In this document: positions 13,683 through 27,100 of the stretch, one piece after another | Layout: each line of letters begins with the position of its first letter | How positions within the stretch are numbered: position 1 is the first letter of the stretch | Assembly (NCBI RefSeq): GCF_020509005.1 | Contig: NC_063013.1 | Span: forward strand, 4,464,001-4,528,000 | Source: Fulvia fulva | Lineage: Eukaryota; Ascomycota; Dothideomycetes; Mycosphaerellales; Mycosphaerellaceae | Reading direction: 5' to 3' | DNA: 64,000 nt | The notes under the pieces: model-generated | The model's input: only the letters and a program-made list of their open reading frames with translations | Databases searched by the model: none | What the model was told of the DNA's origin: nothing | Program-made: the position numbers and the translations under genes

Positions 13683-16600
13683 CCTAATTACCTACCTTAT
13701 AGTCTAGAGGAATACTTCGGTAGCGGTTTGCTACTTCTACTTAGAGAGCTTATAACATTCGTATATTCTCTTAAAGGTGCTTATAAAGCTCGCAAATCCG
13801 ACGTATAAAGGTTTCTACTAATCGCGTATCTAGTCGCTAGAGAGTAGTTAGTCCTCCCTCCTTTCTAGCGTTTAGGTCAACTCGCTCTATAAACTTAGGG
13901 TTATAGCCTAAGGTAGCGTAGAACGGCGACATACTAGTAGTCTCGGACAGGTGATTATTGATCGCAAACTAAGTAAGGCATAGCTATTCTACCTAGTCAT
14001 CCTATACCTTATTAGTAAACATACGAAGATACTATTCTATCGCCTAGTTAGTACGTTCTGACTGTCTATTAGTTTCTAGGTAATACGAAGAACTTAGCTT
14101 ACGATTTGTACGGAGTATCTTATAGTGTTTCTTCTAGAAGGTAGCAACCTACTACTTACTACGGTCTGATATAATAGTGTTAGGAAACCCGCGCCGATAG
14201 AACATATATTTAAGGAAAAGCCTTACCGTATTCTGTGCTATTATTACGCTAATAGGGATCAGCTCGACTTCCTTAGTAAGCCTATTAGTAACGGTCATAA
14301 TGTTGTTATAGACTATACCGTTAAGAGTGCTATCTAGGAGTCCGATAACGAAGTCGACTATAATATGTTTCTAAGGCCGATCTAGAACAGGAAGTAGCTA
14401 TAATAACCCTAGTGGCTAGGAGTATAGAGATTTTGTTATACGGTAGGTACGGCAATTCGCGGTATATCTACGTACGGATCTCGCTAATCTAGGCTAGTAG
14501 AATTTACGTGCTACGAGTTTATAAGTACGAGCTCGTCCTAGATAGCCTACTACTAGAGCGTTATAGTTTGTCTTACTTATCCTAGTCTATAAGGCTTAGT
14601 CATTTAGTACCTATAAGCTCTAGCCGTCGTATTGATTTCGAATATATAGTAGGTCGCTATCTACTTTATAGTGTACTAGGTAAATCTTCGCTCTCTATAG
14701 TAGTATAGGAGTACGGTCTTTCTATAGGTCCTTAATCGCGGTCTTAAGCTCGTTATTGGTTACGTACGCCGTCGACATTCGATACTCGAGTTCGACTTCC
14801 CGCTAACTTTTACGCGTCGCTAGTTGTTTAGTAGGCGCATCTCGTTCTATAGGTATGAACTCTTCAGCTTTAGGGTCTAGCTATACTAGTTCCTCTTCTT
14901 CCGGCGCATCTTCTACTATTGCCTATAGTAAGGCGATCTTAAGGAATCGCTTAGGAGGTAGCAATGTCTGATGCTAATACTAGTTCCGAGGGTCGTTTAC
15001 CCCCTACGGAAGGTCCTAGCTACGTCTCGTTAGGCTGTCTAGCTTTATACCTTAAAGTCCTAGACGGTATATTATCTTGAAGTTGAACTATAACAAGAAC
15101 TTAGCCTAACGTGCTTGTCGCCGATTCAGCTACTTTGTCTTTATAAAGTATTCTAGTTTCTTATAGTCGGTATAAATCTTGACTAGCTATAAGTCCTTAT
15201 TATCTACTTTGTAGGCGAGCTCGGGTCTCTATTCCTTAAAAGCCTTAATAATAGCTAATAGTTCCTGATTATAGATTTCATAATTGCACTCCTATAGACT
15301 TAACTTCTTCGAGTAGAAGGCTATAGGATGTAGTATACTATTCTCGTTATACTACGAAAGCACGCCGGCGTTTATAAAATCTAAAGAATCTGTCTCTACT
15401 ACCGTTTCCCTACCTAGTATATAATATACGAGCATACCGGCTTTACTAAACGTAGCTGTCAAATTGTTAAAGGCTCGTTAGCAATCTAGTGACTATTGAA
15501 TCCTTCTGTTCTTATGATTGCTTAGTCCGTCCGACTTGGTCAGGTTTATAAGAGGAGTAGCTATACGCGAAAATGCTTCGATAAACCGCCTATAGAAGTT
15601 AGTGAATCTAAGGAAGGCCTAGGCATCCTTTAGGTTCTTAGGAGCTTCCTATGTCTGAATATATTCGAGTTTCTCGGGGTCTATCTCGATACCGTTAGGG
15701 GTTATAATTAGCCTAAGATACTTTACCTTCTATTAGTAGAATTCGCTTTTGTCGATATCTACTATAAGTCCTATATCGCGTAGCTTAGTAAGAACCTTCC
15801 GTACGTGTTTAATGTGCTCCTCTAAGGTATTACTAAAGATAAGTACATTATCTAGGTAGGCCGATATAAAGTCGTCTAGGTGTTCTTATAAGACCTTATT
15901 AATATATAATTAGAACGATGCTAGTCCGTTATATAAGCCGAATAGTAGTACTAGACACTCGTAGATACCGTATTATATCGCAAACGCCGTCAACTACTCG
16001 TGCCCTTTAGCTATCCGTAACTTATTAAAGGCTACTATAATGTCTAGCTTCGTAAAGTACTTCTTGCCGTATATACGGTTAAGCGTCTCTTATATTAAGG
16101 GAATCGGATACCGGTTCTTAATAGTGATCGTATTCAATCCTCTATAGTCGATATAAATACGTAGCCTACCTCTAGGCTTACGTACTAGTAGTACTAGTAT
16201 AGGAGACTAGCTCGTCTTTTGCCCTACTTTCCGTACCTTCCCTTTAGATATTTACTCGTCTAGCCATTTCTTAACTACCTCGTTCTCCTTCTTAGCTAGG
16301 CCGTAGGGCTTACGGTATAGTAGCTCTTATAGACTATTAGGCTTAATATGAATCTCATGATCTACGCCTAGTCGGTAAGGTAGGAGTCCTTTATAATCCT
16401 TAGCTAAGAAAGCGTCCGTAATATCGTAGTATATCGGCGGTAACTTCTCCTTCGGGTTGTGATTGAACTGCTTGTTCAAGAATTAGTCTAGATTATTAGT
16501 AGCTATTACACTTAGCTTAAGCTCTCCGTCGTCGCTCTTACGCCTAGTAGGTATGATATAGAAGCACTTAGCCCTAGGCCGGTACGCGTACATTCCCTAC

Positions 16601-19569
16601 GCGCGTTAAGAAACGCCCTAGTAGTCTACTTCTTTATTGTCTATGTCTTCTAGGTCATATAATAAGACGTTTAGCTCCGCCCCTCCTACTATAAAGCTCG
16701 CTACTTCTCTAGTAAAGGGCTCTAGTCCGTACCGTACTAGTGCCTACTTCTTCTTCTCGTAATAGTTTAGGGATTGTACTATTATCGATATCTTATTCTA
16801 TAGATAGTGACCAAAGTAGTAATCCGATCTAAATGCCACCTCGCCTGTCTCCTAGAAGATGTTTAGGTTATACGCTATAAGCTACGGTAGGCTAAAGACG
16901 ATATTATATTCGAGGTCGGTGACGTAGTATAATATTTGCTCGTAATAATCGCCGATAACTACGTCTATAAGGGCCGTATATATAATCTACCGTATAGTAG
17001 CCGTTCTATCTCCTAGTATTAGTCGTCGGCTTTACGTTAAAGGGATTAGGGGTATTATGTATTTACGTATAAATTTCTAGTTAAGAAAGAGAGAGGTAGA
17101 AGTAGAATCTATAAGGCCTCGAGCCTTTCTATATTATATTATTACGGGTAATACTATATAAGGGTATATAGCTAGCTATTATTTATCTAGTACGTACGCC
17201 GATATCTTAAGCTCCTGACTATAGTCTATTACCGTCTCTTACATTCCGTGTCTCTTAATCTTATGCTCTTTCTATCCTAGGAAGTTCGGGTGACCGCTAT
17301 CTACTACGCTTAGGTAGCGGTCGTACTATTTCCCTACTACGGATCGGCGGCTAGGGAACTAAGGTTCGCGTTCGGATTCGGCGTAGTATTACGTAGACGC
17401 GGTAGGCGATAGTCGCTATCGTACCTATATATTAGGCATTTAGGGTTAGTCGATACGTAAGAACCTATACGGTAGCGGTAGTACTTACCCTACTTCTTAA
17501 GGTCTTCGCGCTACTTACGGTTAAGCGTAGGTAGGTTCTATAGATATATCGGTAGATCCTCCTTCTTCTTAGTACTAGCGTACTATAGTAGGCGCTATAC
17601 TAAGGCACCTACTATACCGGTAGCGGTACTAGTAACTACGTTACCGTTATTCTAGTTATTCTAGCCGCTATTACCGTTCGAGTTACTATTACTACGGGGG
17701 GCGCTCCTTCTACGGGTATAGTCGATCTGTCTCGTAGAAGCTCTCGTCTAGTACGGTATACTCCTTAATAACGTCTTATATACTATATAGGCGGCGGTCG
17801 ACTTCGCGGTCGCCGAAGGTCTTAATAAAGTACTTACGGTTTAGTCGGTTACGGAATAGTATAAGCTCGGTCTTATCGGTCTATAACATCTAGGCGCGTA
17901 ACTTCGAGTAGCGTATATAGAAGGCTATAAAGGTTTCGCCTTGTTCTTGCTTATAGGTAGTACTATTAACTATAGCCTTAGTTCCTTTATTACGTATACT
18001 ATATTAGCGTATTATCTAATCTAATAACTCTTCTCTAGTCTTAAACTCATTAAAGGACTACTATCTAGGCATAGGGATCCTCGGCTTAATGCTTTGCTAA
18101 GGATCACCTTACGTCTACCTATATACGAAGCGTAGACTATCTACCTTAGTACGGAAGGTTACTATAGTTAGCTTTAGGAGAACACTACTATACTAGCTAT
18201 CGAAATTAGGGTCATTATCGTTCTTAAAGTACTTAGGGTTAGGCACACCCTTACCGATCTCTATACCGCGAGTAAGGGTACGGTTAATAGTAAAGAGACG
18301 TTCTAGAAGGTCAACTAGTAGTGTCTAGGTACGGGTATTACGTATTCTCGAGTCACGACTATTATTAGGTCCTAGTCGCGGACGGTCGTTATTACGTCCT
18401 CGGCTATTATTACTACGGTTATAGTCGTCTCTATCGTTATTACTACTACCGCCACCGCCACCTCTACTAGTAGCTTCGCGATACCTACGTAATAGCTACT
18501 CGAGTAAGGTCTCGCGTAGGCGGGAACGAGAGGGTCGGCGGCCTAAGCGGCCCCTACCTCCGTTCTATATAGTGTCTCCTACCTTAAGCCGAGCCTTTAG
18601 GTCATCGACTTCTTATTATAGGGCCTAGTTCTTCGCCTTAGCATCTTATGCCTTCTTCTTCTCCTTCTCGTAGATCTCGCTAAACTGCTTATATAGGTTG
18701 TTAGCTTCCTTATATTTCTTCTCTAGCTCTTATAACTTAGCTAGGTCGTAATCCTTCTTGCTCTCAAGATCTACTACTATTTTCTATATAACAAGCTCTT
18801 TACTTCGTAGCATCTTATAGATACGGTCGTATTCGGTATATAGCGTAGTATACTAGGTGTTCTAGAGGTCGTTAGCTCGCTCTATTATATCGAGTTGTCT
18901 GCCCTTAGTAATTGCCGTATTGACTACTTATAGTACGAAGTCGTAGGTGGTCTTCGGGTGTTAGGATGTAAGGGTCGTAAGGTTATCTAGGGTGACATTC
19001 TAGTATTCGGATAGGAGAATATGTTCTACCTCGTCGAGTAATAGATACACCTCGTCTAGGTCGCCGCCTAGGTTCTCTTCGAGCTTGAACTCGAACAGTT
19101 CTATAAAGTCAATCTTACTACCTTCTTCTCGCTCGAAGGCCTTCTAGTAAGCTTTATTAATCTCTTATTATAGCGCGACACCGGTGTCTATTATGACCCG
19201 CCGGTTGTCGTCCTATATCTAACTCTAAGGGAAAGAGGAGAGGTCGGGGAAAAGAGATATACGCTACTTACCTTTACCCTTAGGCTTAGGTAGCGGTAGC
19301 ATGCCGCCGTTCGCTATTTATAAAGTCATATTGTCTAGGTTCGGGGGAGGCGTAACGGTGCCTATATCCTAACTGTCTACGAGCGCGCGACTACCTACTA
19401 ATAATGTCGCTACGTTACGTTCTCTAGGCATCTACGCGCTATACGCCTTACCGTGTTCTATATTCTAATACGACTCTACGAGTTCTCGAGTTCTACGGTT
19501 CTATCTATTCTCCTATTATTACGCGTCTCTTACCTAGATCCGCAATCTAGGTAGGGTAGTAGAACAAAC

Positions 19570-19753
19570 TATAAGGGCGCGCGTATTATAGGGTCCGAAC
19601 GAGATAGTTGTTATTCTACGAAGCTACGAAAGAGGAGCGCGAGGCGCGGCGAAGTTATAAAGCAAAGCTAAGCCGCGCTAACCCGATACGAAAGGTCCGC
19701 GGTTTAGCCGGGCCGACGTAGCTATAGTAGGGGGTCGCGGGCTGCCCGTGACA
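19570..19753 (-). repeat. G2 5' LTR (184 bp)
   Basis: On the - strand it starts TGTCACGGGCAGCC and ends CCTTATA, the terminal CA having become TA as RIP would do. Internal sequence starts with gtttgttctactac at 19,569 and downward; I could not match this to a tRNA primer-binding site. Gag remnants follow. Confidence 0.85.
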
Positions 19754-20073
19754 CTCGCGCTCTCTTAGATAGCTCGCGTAACTATATATATCTTTGCCCG
19801 ACCCTATTATAGTACTCTCGCCCGTAATACTATATAAATAATGTAATATAAGAACGTCTTTATTTACTAATACCTTAGATCTAAACTTACTATACTTCCG
19901 CCTATTCTTCTTATTACTAAAGAAGGTATTATAACTCTTTCGATCGGCTATTAATAGCCCTATATTTAGATTAATACTCTAACTAGAGAGGTTCTTTAGA
20001 AAATACTAGCTCTTTAGATTAGCGTAATCTATATTTACGCGGCCTTAAACATTCTCTTTATAGACTACTATCT
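19754..20073. other. 320-bp relic between G2 and G3
   Basis: Begins with the right copy of the G2 target duplication (ctcgc, 19754-19758) and ends with the left copy of the G3 duplication (tatct, 20069-20073). At least its left part should be the continuation of the G1 3' LTR. It is RIP-altered and contains no readable protein motif. Confidence 0.5.
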
Positions 20074-20257
20074 TATAAGGGCGCGCGTACTATAGGGTCC
20101 GAATAAGAGAGTTATTGTTCTACGAAGCTACGAAAGAGGAGCGCGAGGCGCGGCGAAGTTATAAAGTAAAGCTAAGCCGCGCTAACCCGATACGGAAGGT
20201 CCGCGGTTCAGCCGGGCCGACGTAGCTATAGTAAGGGGTCGCGGGCTGCCCTTAATA
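20074..20257 (-). repeat. G3 3' LTR (184 bp)
   Basis: Same start (tataagggcgcgcg) and length as the other three LTR copies of this family. It is followed by a short C-rich run that forms the polypurine tract on the - strand. Confidence 0.85.
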
Positions 20258-21882
20258 GTTACCCCCCTCTTAAAATACGTCTTAGTTCTCTAAGCGTTAT
20301 CTATCTTATACGGCCACTTGCCCGTACTACTCTATAACCGTACGAAAGTCTAATTATCCTCTAATGCCTTATTATTATCTAGTAATATATCTATATCCTG
20401 TCTATCTATAACTAGCCTATCCGCGACCGGCTCCCTTCAAGAAATATACTACCTAGTTAGCTAGTTTACCCTAGACCTAAGTCTATCTTCGGCTAGTACT
20501 CGCGTATAATCCTTATAGCTAAGGTTAGGTATTATTATAGGCTCTATAGGTTTTACTCGAGTATCGGTATAACTACCGGTACTATTATAGAGCTAAGGGT
20601 AGTAGGTGACACCGGAGTCCTTAGTTAAGATAGTAGGCTTTCCCGTAACCTAGCTAGTATAGCGGTATATAGTAAATATATACTAAGTAGATTCTATTAG
20701 AGGTATAGCTCGAGACAACTTATTCGTAACAATATTACTATTAACTCTAATCGTATTAAGCCCGAGGACCTTATTACTTAGGAGGACCTAATTAGATAGA
20801 GCTACGAAGCCTATAGGCGTAGACAACTCCGGCCGGTTATAGTAAAAGTCTATAATAGCGGCGGCCGCGTGTTTAAATATGTTCTTAGCCGGTTACTAGG
20901 TCTTACTATCCTCCTCATTCTAATATCTAAGCTATTTCACCTTATACTAAGTGTCTACTTTACGCTTCTACCCCTTCTTTACTTTACCTACTCGCTTACG
21001 GGTATATATGTCTAAGATCCTCTCTACCTTATATATATATATATAGGTATTACTACTATATTAGCGACTATATCGGCTTCTATAGTGTCGGGCTCGATAG
21101 TTATCGGCGGTAGTAGTACTAGATACTAGCCTTCGAGTAGTAGGAAGTCGGGATGATCGGCTCGCTAAAGTAACGAAGTATAAAAGTAGTTATCGAGTCC
21201 TACTATAGCGTCCGATAATCTTAGTTTATATAAGAGCTTAGCTAGCATAACTTCTATAATCTAGTACGGGCTAGCGTATCTTCTATCGAGCTTCTTAGAT
21301 AATTAAGTCGTACGGATATTCTTAGTACTTAGATATACCTAGTCGCCTACTTTATAGTCTAGCGGGATACTTCGGTAGCGGTTTACTACTTTAGCTTAGA
21401 GAGCTTATAATATCCGTATATTTTCTTAAAGGTACTTATAAAGGTCGTAAATCCGGCGTATAAAGGCTTTAGCCGATCGCGTATCTAGTCGCTAGAGAGT
21501 AGTCAGTCCTCCCTCTTTTCTAGCGCTTAGGTCTACGCGCTCTATAGACTTAGGGTTATAGCCTAAAGTAGCGTAGAATAGCGATATACTAGTAGTTTTA
21601 GAAAGGTAGTTGTTAATCGCGAACTAAGCTAGACAAAGCTATTCTGCCTAGTTATCTTATGCCTCGTTAGTAAATATACGGAGATACTATTCTATTACTT
21701 AGTAGTACGTTCCGACTGTCTATTAGTTTCTAGGTAGTATAAAGAACTTAGCTTACGACTTATACGAGGTATCTTATAAAGTTTCTTCTAGAAGGTAGCA
21801 ACCTATTACTTACCGCGGTCTAAAGTAATAGTGTTAGGAAATCCGCGTCGGGAGAATATATACTTAAGGAAAAGTCTTGCTA

Positions 21883-21894
21883 CATTCTATATAG
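21883..21894. repeat. Target-site duplication of LINE C, left copy
   Basis: The sequence cattctatatag recurs at 24135-24146. The homologous uninterrupted stretch in G2 (about 14,215-14,250) confirms that the two flanks were contiguous before insertion. Confidence 0.85.
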
Positions 21895-24134
21895 ATAGAT
21901 AGATAGATGATTCATTTACCCGTTGTAGTGCCCTCCGGCCTATGCGGGTTTATGTCTATATATGTTACTGCATAAGGTAGGAAACCTATTCCTAGGTAAA
22001 AACCTCCTCTCCTTCTCTAATAGCTTCCTTGCCATGAGTTCTCAGTTTTCCTTCCATTAGGGTGCACTAGTGTCATGGTGGTTAGCCTCTGACTACCTTG
22101 TCTGCAACCCTGGAGTTGTCCCCCTCTTCCTGCTCTCCTCCTCCTTCTTTCTCTCCTCAATCCATCTCTCTGTTTCCTTAGTAAGAGAGAACTGCTCCAA
22201 AAATCCTTGGTGGATGATCCACCTTGTAATTCTCTAGAGGTCTCCCTTATTGCTGATCATGGCTTGGAAGTTTCTGTTCCTTGCCCTTGCCCTCCATTCA
22301 CCTCTCCCTATACTCCATTCTTTGCAAACCAGAAGTCTATGTTCGACATTCTGGGACAGGTAGCCGCATAGGCAACTCTTGTCTTCGATACCTGGGACTT
22401 TTCTCTGATGCAGGTATGCCCTGACTCCGATGTGTTCAGAGCGGATTTGTATTGCTATGCTTGCTTCTGACCTGGTCAGGTCTGAGTACAGTAGGTAGTT
22501 GTGGCTACCAAACTGTTGGAGTGCCTTTGGGGTTCCTGGCCTCTGTGGGGTTCTTGTCCATTCAGTCTTCCAGAGGAGTCCTGCCATCCTTTCAGCTAGA
22601 GACTGTTGCTTCTTCCCTTGGCTGGCTGCTGATCCTCTCCCTTGAGCCCTTCTGTCCTGTTCCTGCTGGGCTAGGTGCAGCTGTTCTGTTAGTTCTTTGA
22701 ACTTCTGCAGGTCCTGCTGCTTCTATGGGGCTGGATTGGGTCTTGCTTGTCTGTGCCTTCTTGTGCACTGGCTCCTGATTTTGTTGACTGCCTTCTGGAT
22801 CACTAGCTGGGCTGGGTATGCAGACGTCTTTTCTGCATACTGGTATCTCAACCCTTGAAGGTAGAGCTTGGCTGGTGGGGAGCCAGACTCCATTTCGACC
22901 ACCCTTGTTGGAGTTGACTTATATGCTCCAAGCACCTTTTTCAGACAGGAGGCTTGGGCTCTGCTGATAGGATCTGCAATTCTCTTTGGGATCTTGTCTT
23001 GGGCTGACCAGATCTGGGCTCCATATAGCATGGCTGGCTTCACAATGGCCTTGTACATAACCTTTGCTTTCGCAAATGTGGCTCCCTATGTGGAGGCTGT
23101 AAGCCTGTCAATTGATTGCCTGTTGTTGTCTGCTCTTGCCTGTGCTTTCTTGACCTGTGGTCCCCAGCTAAGCTTTGGATCCAGCCATATTCCTAGCACC
23201 CTTAATTCACTTGAGGGTTCTGTTATGTGTCCCTGAATAGTGATTGGGGCTTGCATATTGTGTCTGTTTCTGGCTCTACTGAAGTGGATGAGTTGATACT
23301 TCTCTGGGGCAAATCTGGCTCCATGTTTCCTGGCCCATTCCTCACATTCCTTGTGTTTCTTCTGCAAGATTCTACAGTTCTCTTCTGTGCTGTCTGACCA
23401 GGCTAGGATGTTTGTGTCATCCACAAACCCTGAGGCTGATGTGTTTCTAGAGTTTAGCTTTGCTAGCAGGTCTGCCATAAAGAGGAGAAACAGGATTGGA
23501 GACATTGTTGATCCTTGTGGGATTCCTGTCTCTGTAGGCATGCTGTCAGATTTGTATCTGCCCAGTCTTAGTCTTGTGGTTCTGCCTCTAAGGAAGGACT
23601 GGATGAACTGGACTGTCCAGTTAGGGATAGCCTTCTGTTTCAGGATGTGGATCAGCCTCTGGTGTGAGACATTGTCAAAGGCTCCTGATATGTCCAGTGA
23701 GAGGAGTGTGGCTGCTTTGTTGTTCCCAAAGTGCCACAGGGTCTTGATCTGCTCTGTGATAAGTTCTACAGCTGTTAGTGTTGATCTTTGTTTCCTGCCT
23801 CCTATCTGTTCTTCAGGAAGGATTCTATGTTCTTCAGCTAGGTTTGTCAGCCTTTCTGCTATGATCTTTTCCAGGAGTTTGCCTAGTGTGTTGAGCAAGG
23901 CAATAGGTCTGTATGCCTTTAGCTTTGTGTAGTCCTCTTTCTGTGGTTTTCTCAAGACCACAGTCAGTGACTCCTTGAAGTGTTTAGGGCAGTGTCCTTA
24001 GGCCATGCACTGTGAAAAGATGTTTGACAGTGCAGGGGAGATCTGGTCCTTGCATGTCTTGATGAACAAGTTTGGAATCCCATCTGGTCCTGGGGCCTTG
24101 TTTCCTAAGAGTCTCTTAATGATGCTCTTGACCG
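21895..24134 (-). mobile_element. LINE C: 5'-truncated, un-RIPped Tad1-type LINE nested in G3
   Basis: A 2,240-bp copy with normal CpA/TpG content inside RIP-saturated G3. On the - strand it contains RT from about 24,130 to 23,086 and a downstream C-terminal region, then an (ATCT)n tail. RT motifs are SLDISGAFDNVSH, GIPQGSTMSPIL and GFVDDTNILA. A CX3C..H..C-type zinc motif (CLCGYLSQNVEHRLLVC) near 22,330-22,385 is typical of LINE ORF2 C-termini. The frame is interrupted by stops after TAST (about 23,085) and NPAP (about 22,722). No RNase H domain is visible. Nearly identical to the 3' half of LINE D. Confidence 0.92.
23086..23961 (-). pseudogene. LINE C ORF2 fragment: reverse transcriptase
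   Basis: A 291-codon open piece of ORF2 starting inside the RT. It holds the RT fingers/palm with PIALLNTLGKLLEKI, the LDISGAFDNVSH block (first catalytic Asp), GIPQGSTMSPIL and the FVDD box (second and third Asp). It ends at a TAG shared with LINE D. LINE C starts just upstream of this piece, so the endonuclease is missing and the copy cannot be autonomous. Confidence 0.88.
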
Positions 24135-24146
24135 CATTCTATATAG
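24135..24146. repeat. Target-site duplication of LINE C, right copy
   Basis: Exact repeat of 21883-21894. G3 integrase resumes to the right. Confidence 0.85.
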
Positions 24147-27100
24147 TTATCGCTCCGATCGGAATTAGCTCGACTTCCTTTATTAGCCTATCTATTACGG
24201 TCATAATATTGTTATAGGTTATACTATCGAGGGTGCTATTAGGAAGTCCGACTACAAGTCTACCGCGATATACCTCTTAGGTCGGTCCGGTACTAAAAGT
24301 AGGTATAATAATCTAGGTGGCTAGGAGTATAGAGATTTCGTCGTACGGTATATACGGTAATTCGCGGTATATCTACGTACTAATCTTACTAAGCTAGGCT
24401 AATAGAATTCTCGTACTACGAGTTTATAGGTTCGAGCTCGTCCTAGATGTCCTACTACTAGAGCGTTATGATTTATTCTAATAAGCCGAGTCCGTAGGGC
24501 CTAGTTATTAGATACCTATAGGCTCTAACTATTGTACTAGTTTCGTATATATAACATATTACTATCTACCTTATAGTACGTAGGGTATATCTTCGCCTTC
24601 TATAAGAGTAGAGGGATAGTACTATCTTTCCGTAGTATCTTAATTACCGCCTTAAGTTCTTAGTCTAGGGCGTAAGTAGTCGTTATACGGTACTCGAGTT
24701 TAGCTTCGACTTCGGCTTTATTCGTAGTCTATACTTCCTAAGCTAGTACTAGCTATGTTTATAGTACCTATTCTAGTTCTAGAATGAACTCGATTGCTTT
24801 AGGATATAGGGGAGTCGTCTCTTCTTCTTTAGGCGTATCTTTGATAGTAGCTCGTATAGAGTCGATCTTAAGGAATCGCTCTAGTAGAAGTAATGTCTAA
24901 TACTAGTACTAATTTCTCGGATCGTCTACCCCCTACGGAAGGTCCTAGCTACGTCTCGTTAGGCTATCTAGATTCGTTCCTTATATACCTAGGCGGTATA
25001 TAATCTAGAAGTTAAATTGTAATGAAAATTCTGTCTATCGCGCTTATCGGCGATTTAGCTACTTCGTAGTTATAAAATATTCGAGGTTCTTATAGTCTAT
25101 AAACACTTTGACTAGATCGCCGTCCTCGTCTACTTTATAAGTAAGCTCCGGGCGCTACTCTTCGAATACTTTAATAATCGCGAGGAGTTCCTTATTATAG
25201 ATCTCGTAATTATACTCCTAGGGGCTCAGCTTCTTCGAATAGAAAGCTATAGGATATAACACTCCCTACTCGTTGTATTGTAAGAGCATACCTATATTAA
25301 CAAAGTCTAAGGAGTTAGTCTCGACGACGGTCTACCTACCCGGTATATAGTATACTAGTATACCCGCCTTACTAAACGCTAATTTCAACGCCTCGAATGC
25401 CCTCTAGCAATTATTAGTCTAGTTGATTCTACGGTTCTTATAATTACTAGGCCTATCTCACTTCGTTAGGTTAGTTAATAGGGATGTAATACGAGAGAAG
25501 GCCTCGATAAACCTACGGTAGAAGTTCGCGAATCCTAGGAAGGCTTAGACATCCTTAAGATTAGTTAGTACTTCCTAGGTCTATATACATTCCAATTTCT
25601 CCGGGTCTATCTCGATTCCCTAGGGTATAATAATAAGGCCTAGATATTTTATACGTTCCTAGTAGAACTCAGACTTATCGATAATAATAGTAAGCCCGGT
25701 ATCTCGTAGCTTAATTAATACCTTTCGTACGTATTCGACGTGTTCCTCTAGAGTGTCGCTAAAGATAAGGACGTTATCTAGATATACTAATATAAAGTTA
25801 TCTAGATGTTCCTATAGAACCTTATTAATATATAACTAAAAGGTTACGGGTCCGTTATAGAGGCCGAACGGTAATACGAGGTATTCGTATATACCGTAGC
25901 GTATTACGAAAGCTATTAGCTACTCGTGCCCTTCCGCGATATATAACTTGTCAAAGGCTACTATAATATCTAGTTTTATAAAGTACTTCTTTCCGTATAT
26001 ACGGTTAAGCGTTTCCTATATTAACAGAATAGGATAGCGATTCTTAATAGTAATAGCGTTTAGCCTACGGTAGTTAATATATACTCGTAGCCCTCCTCTA
26101 GGCTTTCTTACTACTAATACCGGTGCCGGTGACTAGCTTGTTCTCTAACCGGCCTTACGTACCTTACCTTCTAAAGTCTATTCGAGTAACTATTTCTTAA
26201 CGGCTTTATTCTCCTTCTCGGCTAGTCCGTATAGCTTTCGATATAGCGGTTCTTAAGGTCTACCGGGTTTGATATAAATCTCGTAGTCGATGCCTAGTTA
26301 GTAAGGTAGGAGTCTCTTATAGTCCTTTACTAAGAAAGTATCTATAATATCGTAGTATATAGGCGGGAGCTTCTCTTTAGGATTATAGTTAAACTACTTA
26401 TTTAAGAACTGATCTAGGTTATTAGCTACTATCGCGCTTAGTTTGAGGCTATTATCGTTATTATCGTTATCCTCGCGCCCCGTAGGTATAATATAGAAGT
26501 ACTCGGCCCTAGGCCGGTACGCGTATATCTCCTATACGCGCTACGAGACTTCCTAGTAATCTACCTCTTAATCTACCTCTAGAGCGGATATATTCAGCTC
26601 CGCCCCTCCGGCTATAAATCCTACTAATTCGCTAGTAAAGGGCTTTAGTCTATATTTCGTTTACTAGGTTCTACCGATATAGTTTAGAGATTATACTATT
26701 ATCGATGTCTTGTTATATAGATAGTGACCGAAGTAGTAGTTAGATCTAAACGCTACCTCGCTAGTTTCCTAGAAGATGTTCGGGTTATACGCGGAGAGCT
26801 ACGGTAGTCTAAAGACGATGTCGTATTCGAGGTTAGTAACGTATTATAGTATTTACTCGTAATGACCGCCGATAACTACGTCTATAAGGGCTATATATAT
26901 GATCTAACGCGCTATAGCCGATCTATCTCCTAGTATTGATCGTCTATTCTTCGTCAAAGGGATTAAGGGGGTTATATATTTACGTATAAATTTCTAATTA
27001 AGAAAGAGAGAGGTAGAGGTAGAATCTATAAGGCCGCGAGCCTTTTTATATTATATTATTACGGGTAATACTATATGAGGGTGTATAGCTAGTTATTGTT

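Larger units (their letters stand above)
7534..19753 (-). mobile_element. G2: complete but RIP-degraded Ty3/gypsy chromovirus carrying LINE B
   Basis: Minus-strand element bounded by two 184-bp LTRs and the 5-bp TSD ctcgc (7529-7533 and 19754-19758). Without LINE B it is about 7.2 kb. Reading 5' to 3' on the - strand: gag with a coiled-coil-like N-terminal part (about 18,600-18,900), a capsid-like region (about 17,740-18,060) and a CX2C-type zinc knuckle (about 17,400-17,490); protease (about 17,060-17,110); reverse transcriptase (about 15,500-16,600); RNase H (about 15,000-15,420); integrase (about 13,690-14,700, interrupted by LINE B); GPY/F module (about 8,560-8,669); and chromodomain (about 8,210-8,420). 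Stop codons fill every frame. The RT catalytic box reads YLDN instead of YLDD. Confidence 0.88.

Noticed and set aside
21891..21910. TAGA microsatellite as a separate feature (also at 30,184, 8,684 and 5,350)
   Set aside because: In each case it is the 3' tail of a LINE, next to its TSD, not an independent satellite.
22868..23932. Plus-strand open frames of 122 and 193 codons opposite the LINE reverse transcriptase
   Set aside because: They are antisense shadows of ORF2 and recur identically at 31,166-32,230 in LINE D.
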